From assembly GCA_036936605.1 (NCBI GenBank), contig JAUPFV010000003.1, positions 74,508,273 to 74,572,272 on the forward strand: a stretch of DNA of 64,000 nt, written 5' to 3'. Positions 45,347 to 56,165 of this stretch are shown piece after piece. Position numbers and translations under genes: made by a program. Numbering within the stretch: position 1 is the first letter of the stretch; each line of letters opens with the position of its first letter. Source of the DNA: Limnanthes douglasii subsp. nivea. Taxonomy: Eukaryota > Streptophyta > Magnoliopsida > Brassicales > Limnanthaceae. Under the pieces are notes generated by a model. The model had not been told where the DNA came from. It ran no database searches and saw only the letters and a list, made by a program, of their open reading frames with translations.

Positions 45347-48163
45347 CTGGCTAAAAAACCCCGTCGGATTCCTGTGTGGTTGTTGATCAACAAAAGGTTC
45401 GAAGAGAGAGTTGCTGCTGGAGAATACATGAGGCCCCAATCCCAACCATCTGTTACTACATTCTTTGGTTCCTGGCCTCCCTCAGCAGATTCGATTGCTA
45501 TCATTCCCCTCGAAGTCGCGCGGCAAAGCCTACATAGTGATTCCAATCCCCTCGGAAGCATGGGTAAAGATAGACAGCACAAACACTCATCTGGGAAGAG
45601 AAAAAGACCTCATAAAGATAAGAAGAGTTCGCAGGAGCGAAAGCGTGCTAAGGAGACACCGCTGGTCATTTGGGAGCTTGTTTCCACGACAGTAGTCGAG
45701 AGCCCTCCCCGGATATCTACCAGCCCTCCTCGGATATCTACCAGCCCTCCTCGTAAACAGGACTATGATGAGTCAAGTCTGCCCTATACTCCCTCTATGA
45801 CCATTCATGGGACTCAGTTTTCTCCTTCGAAGACAATCATTACCGAAGAGGACATGCAAAACAGACAAGGCAAAAGCCCAGATGCCAAGGGAAAAGCAAT
45901 TGCAGTAGTGTCTCTCGAACCAAAAGCGTCCGTAATCCCCTCTCTAGGGTCCTCGAGCAACACGACCTCCTCTTCTCGAACAATATTCGAAGAGCAAGCT
46001 TGTCGGATTGCCTTAAAATCCAAAGGAGATATTATGCTACCCTTAGAGCTGGATGCCATCGCCGGTCGCAATATTCGGGGCATCGATAATAAACACATGG
46101 TAGCTCTACGCAATATCAAATACAAGTATTTTTCACAAGCCGAGGAGTCTATGCTGAGGACTCGATGGTGCATTCCCCCTATATTACGATCAGGTTCCCT
46201 TCGGAAGGCGAGACGCCTCTGTCAGTGAGGGACAATGAGTTAGTAGTGTATACTGAGATCATGAACTGGGGGCTAAGGTATCCCTTAGACCCCTTCTTCA
46301 TCGAATATTTGGCAAAGATAGATCTTTGTCCTTCCCAAGTTGGCCCAAATATGTGGTTTACTCTGATGGCCTGTATTATGGCCTCGAGGCTCTCAGGTCA
46401 TGAATTTTCGTTAGAACAGCTCATCGGCCTTGCTGGTCTGGCAAAGAATCCTTTCTTTCCATTCTATTCGTTAACTTTCAACCGGGGACAAAAAGTCTTG
46501 AAAGATCTGTTAGAGGCTGACAAGAAGTGGAGGCAGCAATTCGTGTTCTTCTCCGGCTACTGGGAGACAGGGTCAGAAGCCACCCCCTCGAATCCTCACA
46601 AACTGTCTCTGATGTGGACCAACAAATTTAAGTTTATGGCCCTCCATGCTACTTATTCTGCATCAAATTTTGCTGTGTTACTATACTTCATGTTAACAAC
46701 CTACTTTTTGCAGCCATAACTGGGGTGTCGAAGCCCTATACCGAATATGTTAAATGTGCCACTAACGTGTTTACCAAACTCTACATGTGGGCCAAAGATC
46801 ACTGGGAGAACCGATTTCGACTCTGCTTCACGGATAATAATCTAGCTAGGAGTCGATTGTGGAGGCTCAACCCCCTCGACCGAATTAGCATGAGAGGACT
46901 GATGGCTCTTCCATCGGAACGAGAAGTTATGGAGCGCGTGAGCCAAAAAGATATAGTGATTTATCTTCCCAAACGCTCCCGTTCGAAGATTCATCTTGGA
47001 GATCCTGACGAGGGGGTTTCTATGAAGGAGTAGCAGTTAGGTCACGAAGGGACAGTTGTCATTCAAGAGCCACCTCTCTTAACCAACGCTGTGGCCTCTA
47101 ATTCTAATTCTCCACCCACTACTTCCATCCTTCCACCGAAAAAGGACACCAAGGCCAAAGAAAAGAAAAACAAATCTATCCTAGAACCCATCCTAGAATT
47201 ATCCGAAGACGGTGAAACACCAGATGATAGACAGGAAACTGCTCAGGGCTACGAGATTCAAGAGATATCAAGTGAACCAGAAAAAGGAAGTGGTGATTCA
47301 CCCAAAGAACGTTCACATCAAACACCAAACTCGCCTCTTACTCAAGCATCAAGCCCTGTCCCCCTCGAAAATAGTCCACAGCTGGCACCTCTCCCCATTC
47401 CTAGGAGCAATCCTCCTCAACACATTGACCCAGATACTCTTGTTGGTGGGTTTTCTGATTTTGACTCTACAGTGTTAGGCTCTCCGACCAGCTCCTTCGC
47501 AGTTCCTCTACACGACGAATTCTCGCTAAGTCTTCGATGATTGCTGCATACCTCAGTTAATAAGGGAAAGAAGATGCAGCATCTTGAGAACCGAAAAAAT
47601 CATTACAAGTTTAAGTCGTTGTTGGCTGCTTCTCAGCTCGAAGAGGCCAGGAAACAGCACTCAGTCACAGAGAGCCAAGCAGATGCTTTGTATGAGCGTT
47701 TATCTGCCTCCGAAAATTATGTGGTGATGCTAGAGAGGTACTGTCAGGAAGAGAGGGATCTGTACAAGAAAAATACCGATACCCAAGAAAAATTGTTAGC
47801 TGAATACAAGAAAGGACATCGTCTTGCCTGTGACGGATTCGAAGACTGTACTGCCAGCTTTAAAAAGTGAAAGAAGATCGAGATCAGTTAGTAAGGCGGG
47901 TTGAAGACTTCCCTAGACAAGTCGAGGAGGAAAACGATAAGGTCGTGAATGCCTATGCGGCTAAGTGCACAAGTAACTTGAATTCCCGGGATGCCATAAT
48001 TCGAGCAGGGTTAATCACCCAAATCTATGCTGAACATCCTGAATATGATTTGGGGAGTTTTTGGAAGCTTGTCCCCCCGGAACTTCGTCCTCCCAACATA
48101 GTGGTGAGTGATAGCGAGGTATCAGAAACAGAGGGGAGTGTCTCCTTGAAGAATACAGACTAG
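45347..48163 (+). pseudogene. Antisense ORF of Tat element C, broken
   Basis: Homologue of 123-2933. The coding likeness begins right after the GA-rich leader (LAKKPRRIPVWLLINKRFEE) where the start codon appears to be CTG instead of ATG; the first ATG in frame is at 45429. The core spans 46080-46620 (FPSEGETPLSVRDNELVVY and NWGLRYPLDPFF) with a frameshift at about 46165-46228. After a conserved acceptor (TTTTTGCAG, ending 46713) come SRLWRLNPLDR and a coiled coil (47580-48000). In-frame stops at 47031 and 47538 and a frameshift near 47867 complete the decay. The matching splice donor is no longer a GT in the right phase. Confidence 0.85.
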
Positions 48164-48379
48164 GAAAAATGTGGGTCTGTTGTGATATATTTTGTGTATG
48201 GCCTTATGGGGCTCGTTTTGTAAGTTTGACATGCATGCTGTAGTATGTGGACTGTCTAATTGATGTTTGTGTTTGTGTTATCGTACCGTTTGTGTTTTTC
48301 CACTTGTTTCACATAATTGATCATCATTAGGTGAGGCAGAAATTCAAGCTAGGGCACAAAATGTTGTAACCTAAACAAT

Positions 48380-48955
48380 AATTCGAAGAGATAAGCCCTT
48401 CGAAACACGACTTGTTGTAACCCAAATAATTGCTTTAGGCAAGGGAAAATTCAAGGCATAAATTAATGTGACCCAATCAATAAATCGAAGAGATAACAAT
48501 TCGAGGCACAACTTGCTGTGACCCAAATAATAGTTAAGGCAAAGAAAATTTGAGGCACAAATTAATGTGACCTAAATAATAATTCGAAGAGATAACAATT
48601 CGAGGCACAGCTTGCTGTGACCCAAATAATAGTTAAGGCAAAGAAAAATTCGAGGCACAAATTAATGTGATCCAAATAATATTTCAAAGAGATGACAATT
48701 CAAGGCACAGCTTGCTGTGACTCAAATAATAGTTAAGGCAAATAAAAATTCGAGGCACAAATTAATGTGACCCAAATAATAATTCGAAAAGATAACAATT
48801 CGAGGCACAGCTTGCTGTGACCCAAATAATAGTTAAGGCAAAGAAAAATTCGAGGCACAAATTAATGTGACCCAAATAATAATTCGAAGAGATGACAATT
48901 CAAGGCACAGCTTGTTGTGACCCAAATAATAGTTAAGGCAAAGAATTCTTTGTAT
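48380..48955. repeat. 100-bp tandem repeat, about 5.8 copies
   Basis: Units begin near 48380, 48481, 48581, 48681, 48781 and 48881 with AATTCGAAGAGATAACAATT or close variants and contain GGCACAGCTTGCTGTGACCC. Each unit has two related half-units (GAGGCACA...GTGACCCAAATAAT twice), so it arose from an older ~50-bp repeat. Confidence 0.93.
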
Positions 48956-49084
48956 TAAGCAGCTCATGGAAACACCTCATTAAAACCTTCATGTGCCTAA
49001 CAGCGTAGGAAAGAGTATGCCCTCACTATGTTTGGTTACTGGAAGATACAAAAAAGGTACAAACATTACTTGCTAACTAGCTCC

Positions 49085-50296
49085 TCAATCAAGATACAAT
49101 TTTAAGTGTTCAATGTTCCACGGGAGACGAAGATATTGCCCTTCCTTGTCTTTTAGCCGATACGTGCCCGGTTTTAATTTCTCGGTGACCTCATAAGGGC
49201 CCTCCCAATTTGGTGCCAAATTACCCAGGCTCTTGTCTTTCGTGTTCAACAAAACCTTACGTAGGACTTTATCTCCCACCTTAAAACCGCTGTGCTTTAC
49301 TTTAGACGCATACCGACTCCTCATAAGAGTCTCATAATAGAGGGATGTCACCTGCGCTCGTTGTCTTTTTTCTTCAACCAAGTCTAAAGCCAGTGCTCTG
49401 CTTTGGTCATTCGTTTCTGCTGCATATGTTGCCACACGATGTGAAGGGAAACAAATCTCTGGAGGGACAATGGCGTCCATTCCATAGACTAAGGCAAATG
49501 GAGATACAGCAGTAGCCGTTCGTGGGGTTGTCCTGTAAGCCCACAGTACTTCCTGCAAATAGTCAGGCCATTTTCCCGCATTTCCTTCCAAGTTCTTTTT
49601 CAAACCATCGAGAATCGTGCGATTAGTCACTTCCACTTTCCCATTAGCTTGAGGGTGAAATGGGGCAGAAAAACATTGTCGTATGCCCCTGGAGACGCAA
49701 AAACTTTTGAACTCCTTGTTATCAAACTGAGGTCCGTTATCCGTTGTGATTTGCAATGGCACGCCAAAACGACAACAAATCTTTGACACAACAAAATTGA
49801 TCACATATTTGGCCTTTGTCCCTCCTAATGGTTCCGCTTCTACCCACTTAGAGAAGTAATCCACTGCCACAATGATGGTGTGCCTGCCACCGGATGCCAT
49901 TGGTAAAGGCCCGACTAGATCAATGCCCCATCTATCGAACGGGACTGCTTCCGAAATACTCTCTAATAATACCTCAGGCTTATGGATCACATTGGCATAG
50001 CACTGACACGTGTCACATCGTTTTACTAAATCTTTTGCATCTGAAGCAATAATCGGCCAATAATAACCAGCCAGAAACACCCGTCGAATTAATGCCTTAT
50101 ACCCGCAATGGGCAGAACCTTCCCCATCGTGCAATTCAGACATGATGATTTGCGACTCATCCTTGTTCAAACACCTTAATAATGGTCGACTCAGAGATTT
50201 CTTATGCAGCACGCCTCCCAGCATGATATACCCATGGGACTTGAACCTGATTTTCCTAGCCTCGTACTTTCCGACGGGTAAAGTATCGTTTTCCAA
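49085..50296 (-). CDS. Integrase region of Tat element C, open
   Basis: A 403-codon open frame holds the zinc motif (LHDGEGSAHCGYKAL with RCDTCQCYA), the DDE core (VAVDYFSKWVEAEP, TTDNGPQFDN, NGKVEVTNRT) and the C-terminal GPY-like module (LAPNWEGPYEV). All catalytic positions are present. It is the only complete domain left in the pol of C; upstream frames are broken, so it would not be made from a normal polyprotein. Confidence 0.92.
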   Translation of the reverse strand: MENDTLPVGKYEARKIRFKSHGYIMLGGVLHKKSLSRPLLRCLNKDESQIIMSELHDGEGSAHCGYKALIRRVFLAGYYWPIIASDAKDLVKRCDTCQCYANVIHKPEVLLESISEAVPFDRWGIDLVGPLPMASGGRHTIIVAVDYFSKWVEAEPLGGTKAKYVINFVVSKICCRFGVPLQITTDNGPQFDNKEFKSFCVSRGIRQCFSAPFHPQANGKVEVTNRTILDGLKKNLEGNAGKWPDYLQEVLWAYRTTPRTATAVSPFALVYGMDAIVPPEICFPSHRVATYAAETNDQSRALALDLVEEKRQRAQVTSLYYETLMRSRYASKVKHSGFKVGDKVLRKVLLNTKDKSLGNLAPNWEGPYEVTEKLKPGTYRLKDKEGQYLRLPWNIEHLKLYLD

Positions 50297-50317
50297 GAAA
50301 TCGATGATGCCTGCCCT

Positions 50318-52590
50318 CTAATCATCTGTGATCACATTACTTTCCTCGTTAACGTTCATTGCATGCTCCACATCAATCATGATCGAAGGATTCTCCTGAA
50401 TCAAAACCCATGGGTATCCCTCCGTTCGTGAGGCGAAGGCCAGAGAATCTGGGACAACATTTGATTCCTTTCGAATATGTTCATACTTGACTTCCTCAAA
50501 CTCGGATACCAAATCTTTTAATGCTTTCAAAATACTCTATCAGCTTATCTTTTCTGGCCTCAGACTCTCCCAAGGCTTGGTTTATCACCAATTGTGAATC
50601 GCTGACCAGTTTAACCTTTTTGGCCTCACATATCTGAGCCAAACCCAAGCCCGCTAATGCAGCTTCATACTCTGCTTCGTTGTTGGTTGCTTTGAACCCA
50701 AATCGAATAGCTTGGAACATAGCTATTCCTTCTGGAGAAATCAACTGGACACCCGCCCCACTTCTAGAAATGTTCGACCCGCCATCCGTTCGTACCAACC
50801 ATTCTGTTTCATCAAAATGATCACCGATCTCTTTATCCTCTTTGTCTGAATGGAATTCGACCAAAAAATCAGCTAAGACTTGAGCTTTTATCGCCGTTCG
50901 AGGCTAAAATGTTATGTTAAAATCTCCTAGTTCTACTGACCATTTAGTCATCCTTCCAGAGATATCAGGCCTCTGTAACAGACGCTTTAAGGGAAAAGTC
51001 GTCCGAACAACTATAGAATGTGCCTGGAAGTAAGGTCTCATCTTTCTAGCCGTCGTTACCAAAGCCAAAGATACCTTCTCTAACTTAAGATATCGTTTTT
51101 CCGCATCCAACAAACTCTTACTGACATAATAGATGGGTTTTAGAAGATATTCTTCCTCGCGAAGTAGAACAGCATTGACCGCACAATCGGACACTGCTAC
51201 ATAGATAATCAATCTTTTCCCCAACAATGGTTTAGACAGAATATCAGGGGATATCAAATATTCCTGAATTTTGCAAAAAGCTTATGAGCACTCATCAGTC
51301 CAATGGAATTTTTTGGCATTGCGTAGTACTTTAAAGAAAGGTGCACATTTGTCCGAGGATCGAGAAATGAACCTGTTCAATGCTGTCAATCTCCCTGTCA
51401 AGATTTGGACTTCCTTGATATTTCGAGGTGGAGTCATAGTGATTAAAGCCTTTATTTGATCCGGGTCAGCCTCAATACCTCTCTCACTGATCATATACCC
51501 AAGGAACTTACCCGATCGCACCCCAAAAATACACTTCTCTGGGTTCAATTTCAAGTTGACCTTACTCAAATTATTGAAAGTCTATTCCAGGTCAGCAAAG
51601 TGATCCTCGTCTCGCAAACTTTTGACTAACATATCATCGATATATGCTTCAATGTTCCTGCTGATCTGGTCCTCAAAGGTTTTGTTGACCAAGTGTTGAT
51701 AAGTTTCCCCCGCGTTTTTCAAACCGAATGGCATAACTTTGTAGCAGTATAATCCTCTCCCGGTAATAAACAAAGTACTTTCTTCATCATGAACGTCCAA
51801 CCGGATTTGATTGTACCCGGAATACGCGTCCATGAAGGACAACAACCTATTACGTGAAGTCGAATCCACTAACTGATCAATACGTGGCCCCGGAAACGGA
51901 TCTTTGGGACAAGCTATGTTTAAATCTGTAAAGTCGACACACATTCTCCATTTGCCATTATTTTTCCTAAGTAGGACCGGATTCGATGCCCAAGCAGGAT
52001 AGTGCGACTCACGAATATGGCTTATGCTTAATAACCTCACCACTTCCAAAAGAATAGTTGTAGCCTTTTTCCGGGGAAACGGGCCTCCTCTTTTGGACAA
52101 TGGGTCTAATATCGAGTCGTACCACAAGTTTATGACATATGACCTCCGGTGGTACTCCCGTGACATCTTGTGCACACCAAGCAAACATATCAAGTTTGTT
52201 AGATAAAAATGCAATTAATCTCTCTCTGAATTCAGAAGGAAGTTTTACTCCGATCTTCAAAGATTTGCCACTCTCAAATTCATGTGCCTCGGAATCTTCT
52301 TCCGGGACCAGAAATCCGGGGGTCTCCCTCGGATCATCACATGAGATGACTTCGGAGGAAGGCCCCTTTAACTGGTATGCCTTATTTGACCCCTCTCCTC
52401 GAACTCCCTTCGAGGATAACGCTATCTGGTAACATTCTCGGGCTATTTTCTGGCTACTTCTGATTATCCCGACATTGTTTCCTACAAAAATGAACAATAC
52501 CTCCACCTCTTTCTTGAATGGCCCACGACCCAATTCGACCACACACTGAAACTCTCCCACTACCACTGCTGTGGCGCCGATAAAACCCAC
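50318..52590 (-). pseudogene. Protease end, RT and RNases H of Tat element C, broken
   Basis: Pieces: protease end and linker (52590-52009), RT (52214-51282; CVDFTDLNIACPKDPFPGPR and catalytic AYIDDMLVKS), first RNase H (51257-50904; PIYYVSKSLLDAEKRYLK), archaeal-type RNase H (50864-50318; RTDGGSNISRSGAGVQ and NNEAEYEAALAGL). About 120 bp of the protease flap region present in A is deleted here (VLFIFVGNNVG joins directly). Frameshifts near 52100, 51580, 51260, 50880 and 50500 and scattered stops disable it. Confidence 0.92.
52369..52377 (-). other. UAC CAG UUA at the position of the A/B amber codon
   Basis: Seventeen codons after ECY the coding strand reads TAC CAG TTA. It keeps the CAR-YYA hexamer but has Tyr instead of UAG, one base away. 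Confidence 0.7.
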
Positions 52591-52605
52591 TATAATCCTG
52601 TCGGA

Positions 52606-54825
52606 TCATCGGATAACTGGTGGGTCAGAAATTCTCCTGTAAGTGCTCATAAACAAGATATTCGCTGAGCTCCATGTATCAATAAGTATCTTCTGAACTG
52701 GATCCCCAGCGATGCCCGCGACGATCACCACCGCATCCTCATGCGGGCCTGCAACATTTCGCATATCATCGTCGTCAAAACAAATGATGAGGGAGGGTAA
52801 TCGGTGAATTTGTGCTGACATCCCCGCTTCGATCTGGGTAGTCAGGTTGACCATGTGCCTCGTTCGCGAGCTATTGGAATTTCCTGCAATAGTGTCTCCT
52901 CCAAAGATTTCCAGTGAATCGAAGAAAACACAGAGGCTATTCACCCTTCCCCTCGGAATAACCTCTTCCACCATATTCACATTGTTCCTCCCTTCCTTGG
53001 GATCCAAATATTCTTGCTCAATGTCAAAATCGTCGACCCCTTCGGAAATTACCATGGCTGTGTCAGTGTTCTTTGGGATAACTTTCACCACAGTGTTCTT
53101 CTGGGAGTGCTTTTTGACAAACTCTAATAACATTCCATTCTCGATCAAAGCTTGCACTTCTTTTTTCAAAGCTATGCAGTCCTTGTTATCGTGCCCAATA
53201 TCCTCGTGATACTTGCAATACTTATTAACGCTTCTACTTTCCCTCAGAGTCTGTATAGGAAAAGGCTTCCTGAATGGTACTGTAGATCTCGCCTTGTCAA
53301 ATATAGCGGCAACATTTTCCGTCAACTCCGCAAAATAGTCTGGTCGAACCCACTTATTCGACATGGGTCTGGTTCCTTGATTGTAATTTTGCTGGTTGCC
53401 ATAGTACTGTGAGTTCGTTTTCTGCCTCGGCGGATATTGACCCGTACTTTTGGCTTGAACATTGGCACGGGGCCCTTGGCTACTTGGGTCAGATCTTTGA
53501 AATTGATTCTGATCCAACTGATCCCCAGATCCTTTCTCTGATGCCTGAGTCTCCTCCATCAGAATTCTCTTCTCGACCTGATCCAACAATGCTCCGAAGG
53601 TCATTGCCTGACTTTCCGCCACCGTATCCTTCAACAATCCGGTGAGTAGGCCCATCCTGAAAGCTGCAAGTGCCACTGAATCTTTACAATATTCCATGTC
53701 CGTTTTTGTTTTGACAAACCGATTGGTGTAATTCTTCAAGCTCTCCCCAACCTTTTGTCTGCAATAGATTATCATATCTCCGTTAGCTCTGGACTTTTTG
53801 CTCCCCACGAAGTGTTGTCTGAAGATATTCCAGAACATGTCGAAATTCTTTATCGATCCCTGCGGAAGCCTATTATACCATTTGGAAGCTACCCCCTTGA
53901 AGGTCTGAGAAAATGCTTTACACAGCAACTTATCATCGTCGTCGAAATTAATCATGAAATTTTTTAATTGTTCGATGTGATTATCCGGATCTTGCGTCCC
54001 ATCGAATTTTTCTAACTTCGAGATATCGAAATGCTTTGGGAGGTTTCCCACCAAAATGTCCGGGGACAGAGGAGAAGCTCTCCAGTTGTGACCCGTACGA
54101 TAAACGTTAGATCTTATATTGTCATTGCTCGGAAAGTACAACCCTTCCTCGGATGGCAGAGTATATTGATGCTGCCACTCCGAATTTTGCGGGCCTATGT
54201 CTTCTTTTCTAACAGTAAACTTTGCTTGGCCATAAGCCCGATCGTCGAATTGAGCACGGTAACTCTTCTCCCTCGGAGACTTCCCCTCCGAGCTTCTTCC
54301 CCTTCGGTAATCAGCGTGTCTTCGACCGTGCTTTTTCTTTCTGTGATTTTTCTGAAGGGACGACTCCGACGAACTGTATCGAGAATAATCGCTCGATTCA
54401 GGCGAATCCAAATGTCGCTTTTCTCTCCTCCTCGACGATCGTCGTTCGTACCCCATGTATCTATCGTCTCTATTTTTAGGACGAAATTCGGTTTCGCGCT
54501 CCTCTTTTTCACTAGCTGGCTCCCTCCTTATCTCAGAACGAAGATTTTCGTGTACGGTTTCCTTTTCCGCCTTCAATCTTTCGATCTCTATCAACAGTTC
54601 ATTCCTTCGAGCCAACAGGTCTGAGTCATCGAAAGTGTCTCCTACTCGCTGGCCCCCTTGTCCCTCGTACTCCATGTCATTCCGGTAGTCATCGCCCACT
54701 AGGTTCTCCTCGCAATTGTTGACAAAATCGTCCCCTTGTTCCTCCATAGTTCTCCTCGGAATAGGAATTATTTCTAGGAAGCGATTGTCTTCAGAACGAT
54801 CTTCGTTTCCCACAGACGGCGCCAC
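52606..54825 (-). CDS. Gag and partial protease of Tat element C
   Basis: A 739-codon open frame begins in the primer-binding site region (no ATG is close to the LTR; a plausible start is the ATG of MEEQGDDFVN at about 54747). The N-terminus is charged and Arg/Ser-rich (RRSSRRREKRHLDS). The gag fold (FDGTQDPDNHIEQLKNFM), knuckle (CKYHEDIGHDNKDC) and protease start (KILIDTWSSANILF) follow. In the protease the catalytic DTG has become DTW, and a TGA at 52606 replaces a conserved residue shortly after. The frame continues in phase at 52590. Gag could still be made; the protease could not work. Confidence 0.88.
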   Translation of the reverse strand: MAPSVGNEDRSEDNRFLEIIPIPRRTMEEQGDDFVNNCEENLVGDDYRNDMEYEGQGGQRVGDTFDDSDLLARRNELLIEIERLKAEKETVHENLRSEIRREPASEKEERETEFRPKNRDDRYMGYERRSSRRREKRHLDSPESSDYSRYSSSESSLQKNHRKKKHGRRHADYRRGRSSEGKSPREKSYRAQFDDRAYGQAKFTVRKEDIGPQNSEWQHQYTLPSEEGLYFPSNDNIRSNVYRTGHNWRASPLSPDILVGNLPKHFDISKLEKFDGTQDPDNHIEQLKNFMINFDDDDKLLCKAFSQTFKGVASKWYNRLPQGSIKNFDMFWNIFRQHFVGSKKSRANGDMIIYCRQKVGESLKNYTNRFVKTKTDMEYCKDSVALAAFRMGLLTGLLKDTVAESQAMTFGALLDQVEKRILMEETQASEKGSGDQLDQNQFQRSDPSSQGPRANVQAKSTGQYPPRQKTNSQYYGNQQNYNQGTRPMSNKWVRPDYFAELTENVAAIFDKARSTVPFRKPFPIQTLRESRSVNKYCKYHEDIGHDNKDCIALKKEVQALIENGMLLEFVKKHSQKNTVVKVIPKNTDTAMVISEGVDDFDIEQEYLDPKEGRNNVNMVEEVIPRGRVNSLCVFFDSLEIFGGDTIAGNSNSSRTRHMVNLTTQIEAGMSAQIHRLPSLIICFDDDDMRNVAGPHEDAVVIVAGIAGDPVQKILIDTWSSANILFMSTYRRISDPPVIR
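54809..54825 (-). other. Primer-binding site region of element C
   Basis: On the element strand the LTR end TCTTCA is followed by G and then TGGCGCCGTCTGTGGG. TGGCGCC is the usual start of gypsy primer sites complementary to a tRNA 3' end ending GGCGCCA (tRNA-Asp in plants is a candidate); the match beyond about nine bases is not assured. Confidence 0.7.
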
Positions 54826-55233
54826 TGAAGAGTTTTGAGAATGTCCTGGGTGATTTTGTGATACGAGTTTATCTTAGTGTCAATGGTGTATGTAATACTT
54901 AATTCTGGAGCCTTTTAGAGAGAGAAAGTGAGAACTTAGCTTAAGTAGAGAGAGAAAGTAATATTATATTCTTTCTTGGAATCTATGAAGCACATGTGGC
55001 CCTTATATAGTATAATTGCGGGCCCCATACACTTTACTCTCTACTTATTACACCTTTGGTCCCTATATCCTTTAAATTTTCAATAATAGCCACTTATATT
55101 GTGTTCTATACAATTTCCCCTATTTTAACTTCTTTTTTACCATTCTTTCCCAATAAGACTATTTCTTTACAATTCTTCCTCAATAAGACTAGTTCTTTAC
55201 AATTCTTTCCTTGTCTTTTATTCTCCCGTATCA
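54826..55233 (-). repeat. 5' LTR of element C
   Basis: 408 bp from TGAAGAGTTTTGAG to CTCCCGTATCA on the plus strand. This copy would drive gag-pol transcription. Confidence 0.97.
54999..55015 (-). promoter_or_regulatory. TATA box in 5' LTR of element C
   Basis: The element strand reads TACTATATAAGGGCCAC here, a clear TATA box upstream of the presumed U5 and about 175 bases from the gag-side LTR end. Confidence 0.65.
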
Positions 55234-55274
55234 GTATCAATGCTAGTTTTTTATAAAATAAAAAAGTAAACTTG

Positions 55275-56165
55275 ATGGCTTCCGACAATTTTGTCCAACC
55301 ATCCATTCCATGATTTGATGATCCCTATGATCAATAGAGTATGTCCATGGAGAATTTCTTGAGGTAAAACAAAAACTGGATGGTTGTTGTTTCTTAAGTA
55401 GCAGAACCAACATAAGGTGTTACGTTGACGGATGTTGAGAAAACAGAGTTGGAAAGGAGAAAGCTAAAATATTTGAAGGCAAAAAGTTATATTTTTAAGG
55501 CAATTACTCGGCCCATCTTGGAAAAAATACTTAGCAAAAAAACTTCCAAAGATATTTGAGATTGCATGAAATAAAATATCAAGGCTCCGCTAGTGAAGCG
55601 TGCACAACTTCAAGATTTGGAAAAGATTTTGAGACTCTACAAATGAAAGATGGAGAATATTTTACTAGTTACTGTGCCATGACTATGGAAATCAACAACA
55701 AAATGTAATTTCATGGTGAGAAGATGGAAGATGTTACCATAATGGAGAAAATACTGCATTCTCTGACACCAAAATTTAATTATATCGTGGGTTCAATTGG
55801 CGAATTAAAAGACATATATGTGTTCTCTCTTGATGAAATACAAAGCTTTTTGCTGGTACATGAACCACAGTTCAACTTGAGAGAGCAAGCTTTGAAGGCT
55901 TCTACCCATACTAATTTCTAAAATTTTAGAGAAAGAGGTAGAGGTAGAGGAATGGATTTCATGGAAATAAAGATGAAAACGGGTATTCTAAAACCAAAAA
56001 TGATAGTTTTTCAGGTATAGGTAAAGGACGAGATCAATATTTTGAAAAATCAAAGGTAGAGTGTTTAGATGTCATAAATTTTGTAATTATCGTTCTTAAT
56101 GTTATACTAAGCTACCTAATGGAAAAGAAAAGGAAGAAGAATCAAATTATACCGAAACAATGAAC
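55275..56165 (+). pseudogene. Gag of copia D, broken
   Basis: The ATG at 55275 opens MASDNFVQPSIP and the conserved MENFLR stretch of copia gag. Later pieces include MEDVTIMEKILHSLTPKFNY (55724) and a CCHC knuckle (FRCHKFCNYRS then CYTKL, ~56060-56115). Stops appear from the first 40 codons on and frames change at least twice. Confidence 0.85.

Larger units (their letters stand above)
44333..55233 (-). mobile_element. Complete Tat-lineage gypsy element C (10.9 kb)
   Basis: Both LTRs, primer-binding site, gag, protease, RT, two RNases H, integrase, a tandem array, antisense ORF and polypurine tract are present on the minus strand, flanked by TSD GTATC. By eye the LTRs differ at roughly a dozen positions in ~408 bp, so the insertion is fairly recent, yet the coding region has several disabling changes. 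Confidence 0.97.

Noticed and set aside
48380..48955. CRISPR-like regular repeats
   Set aside because: The units are contiguous tandem copies without unique spacers, inside a plant retrotransposon.
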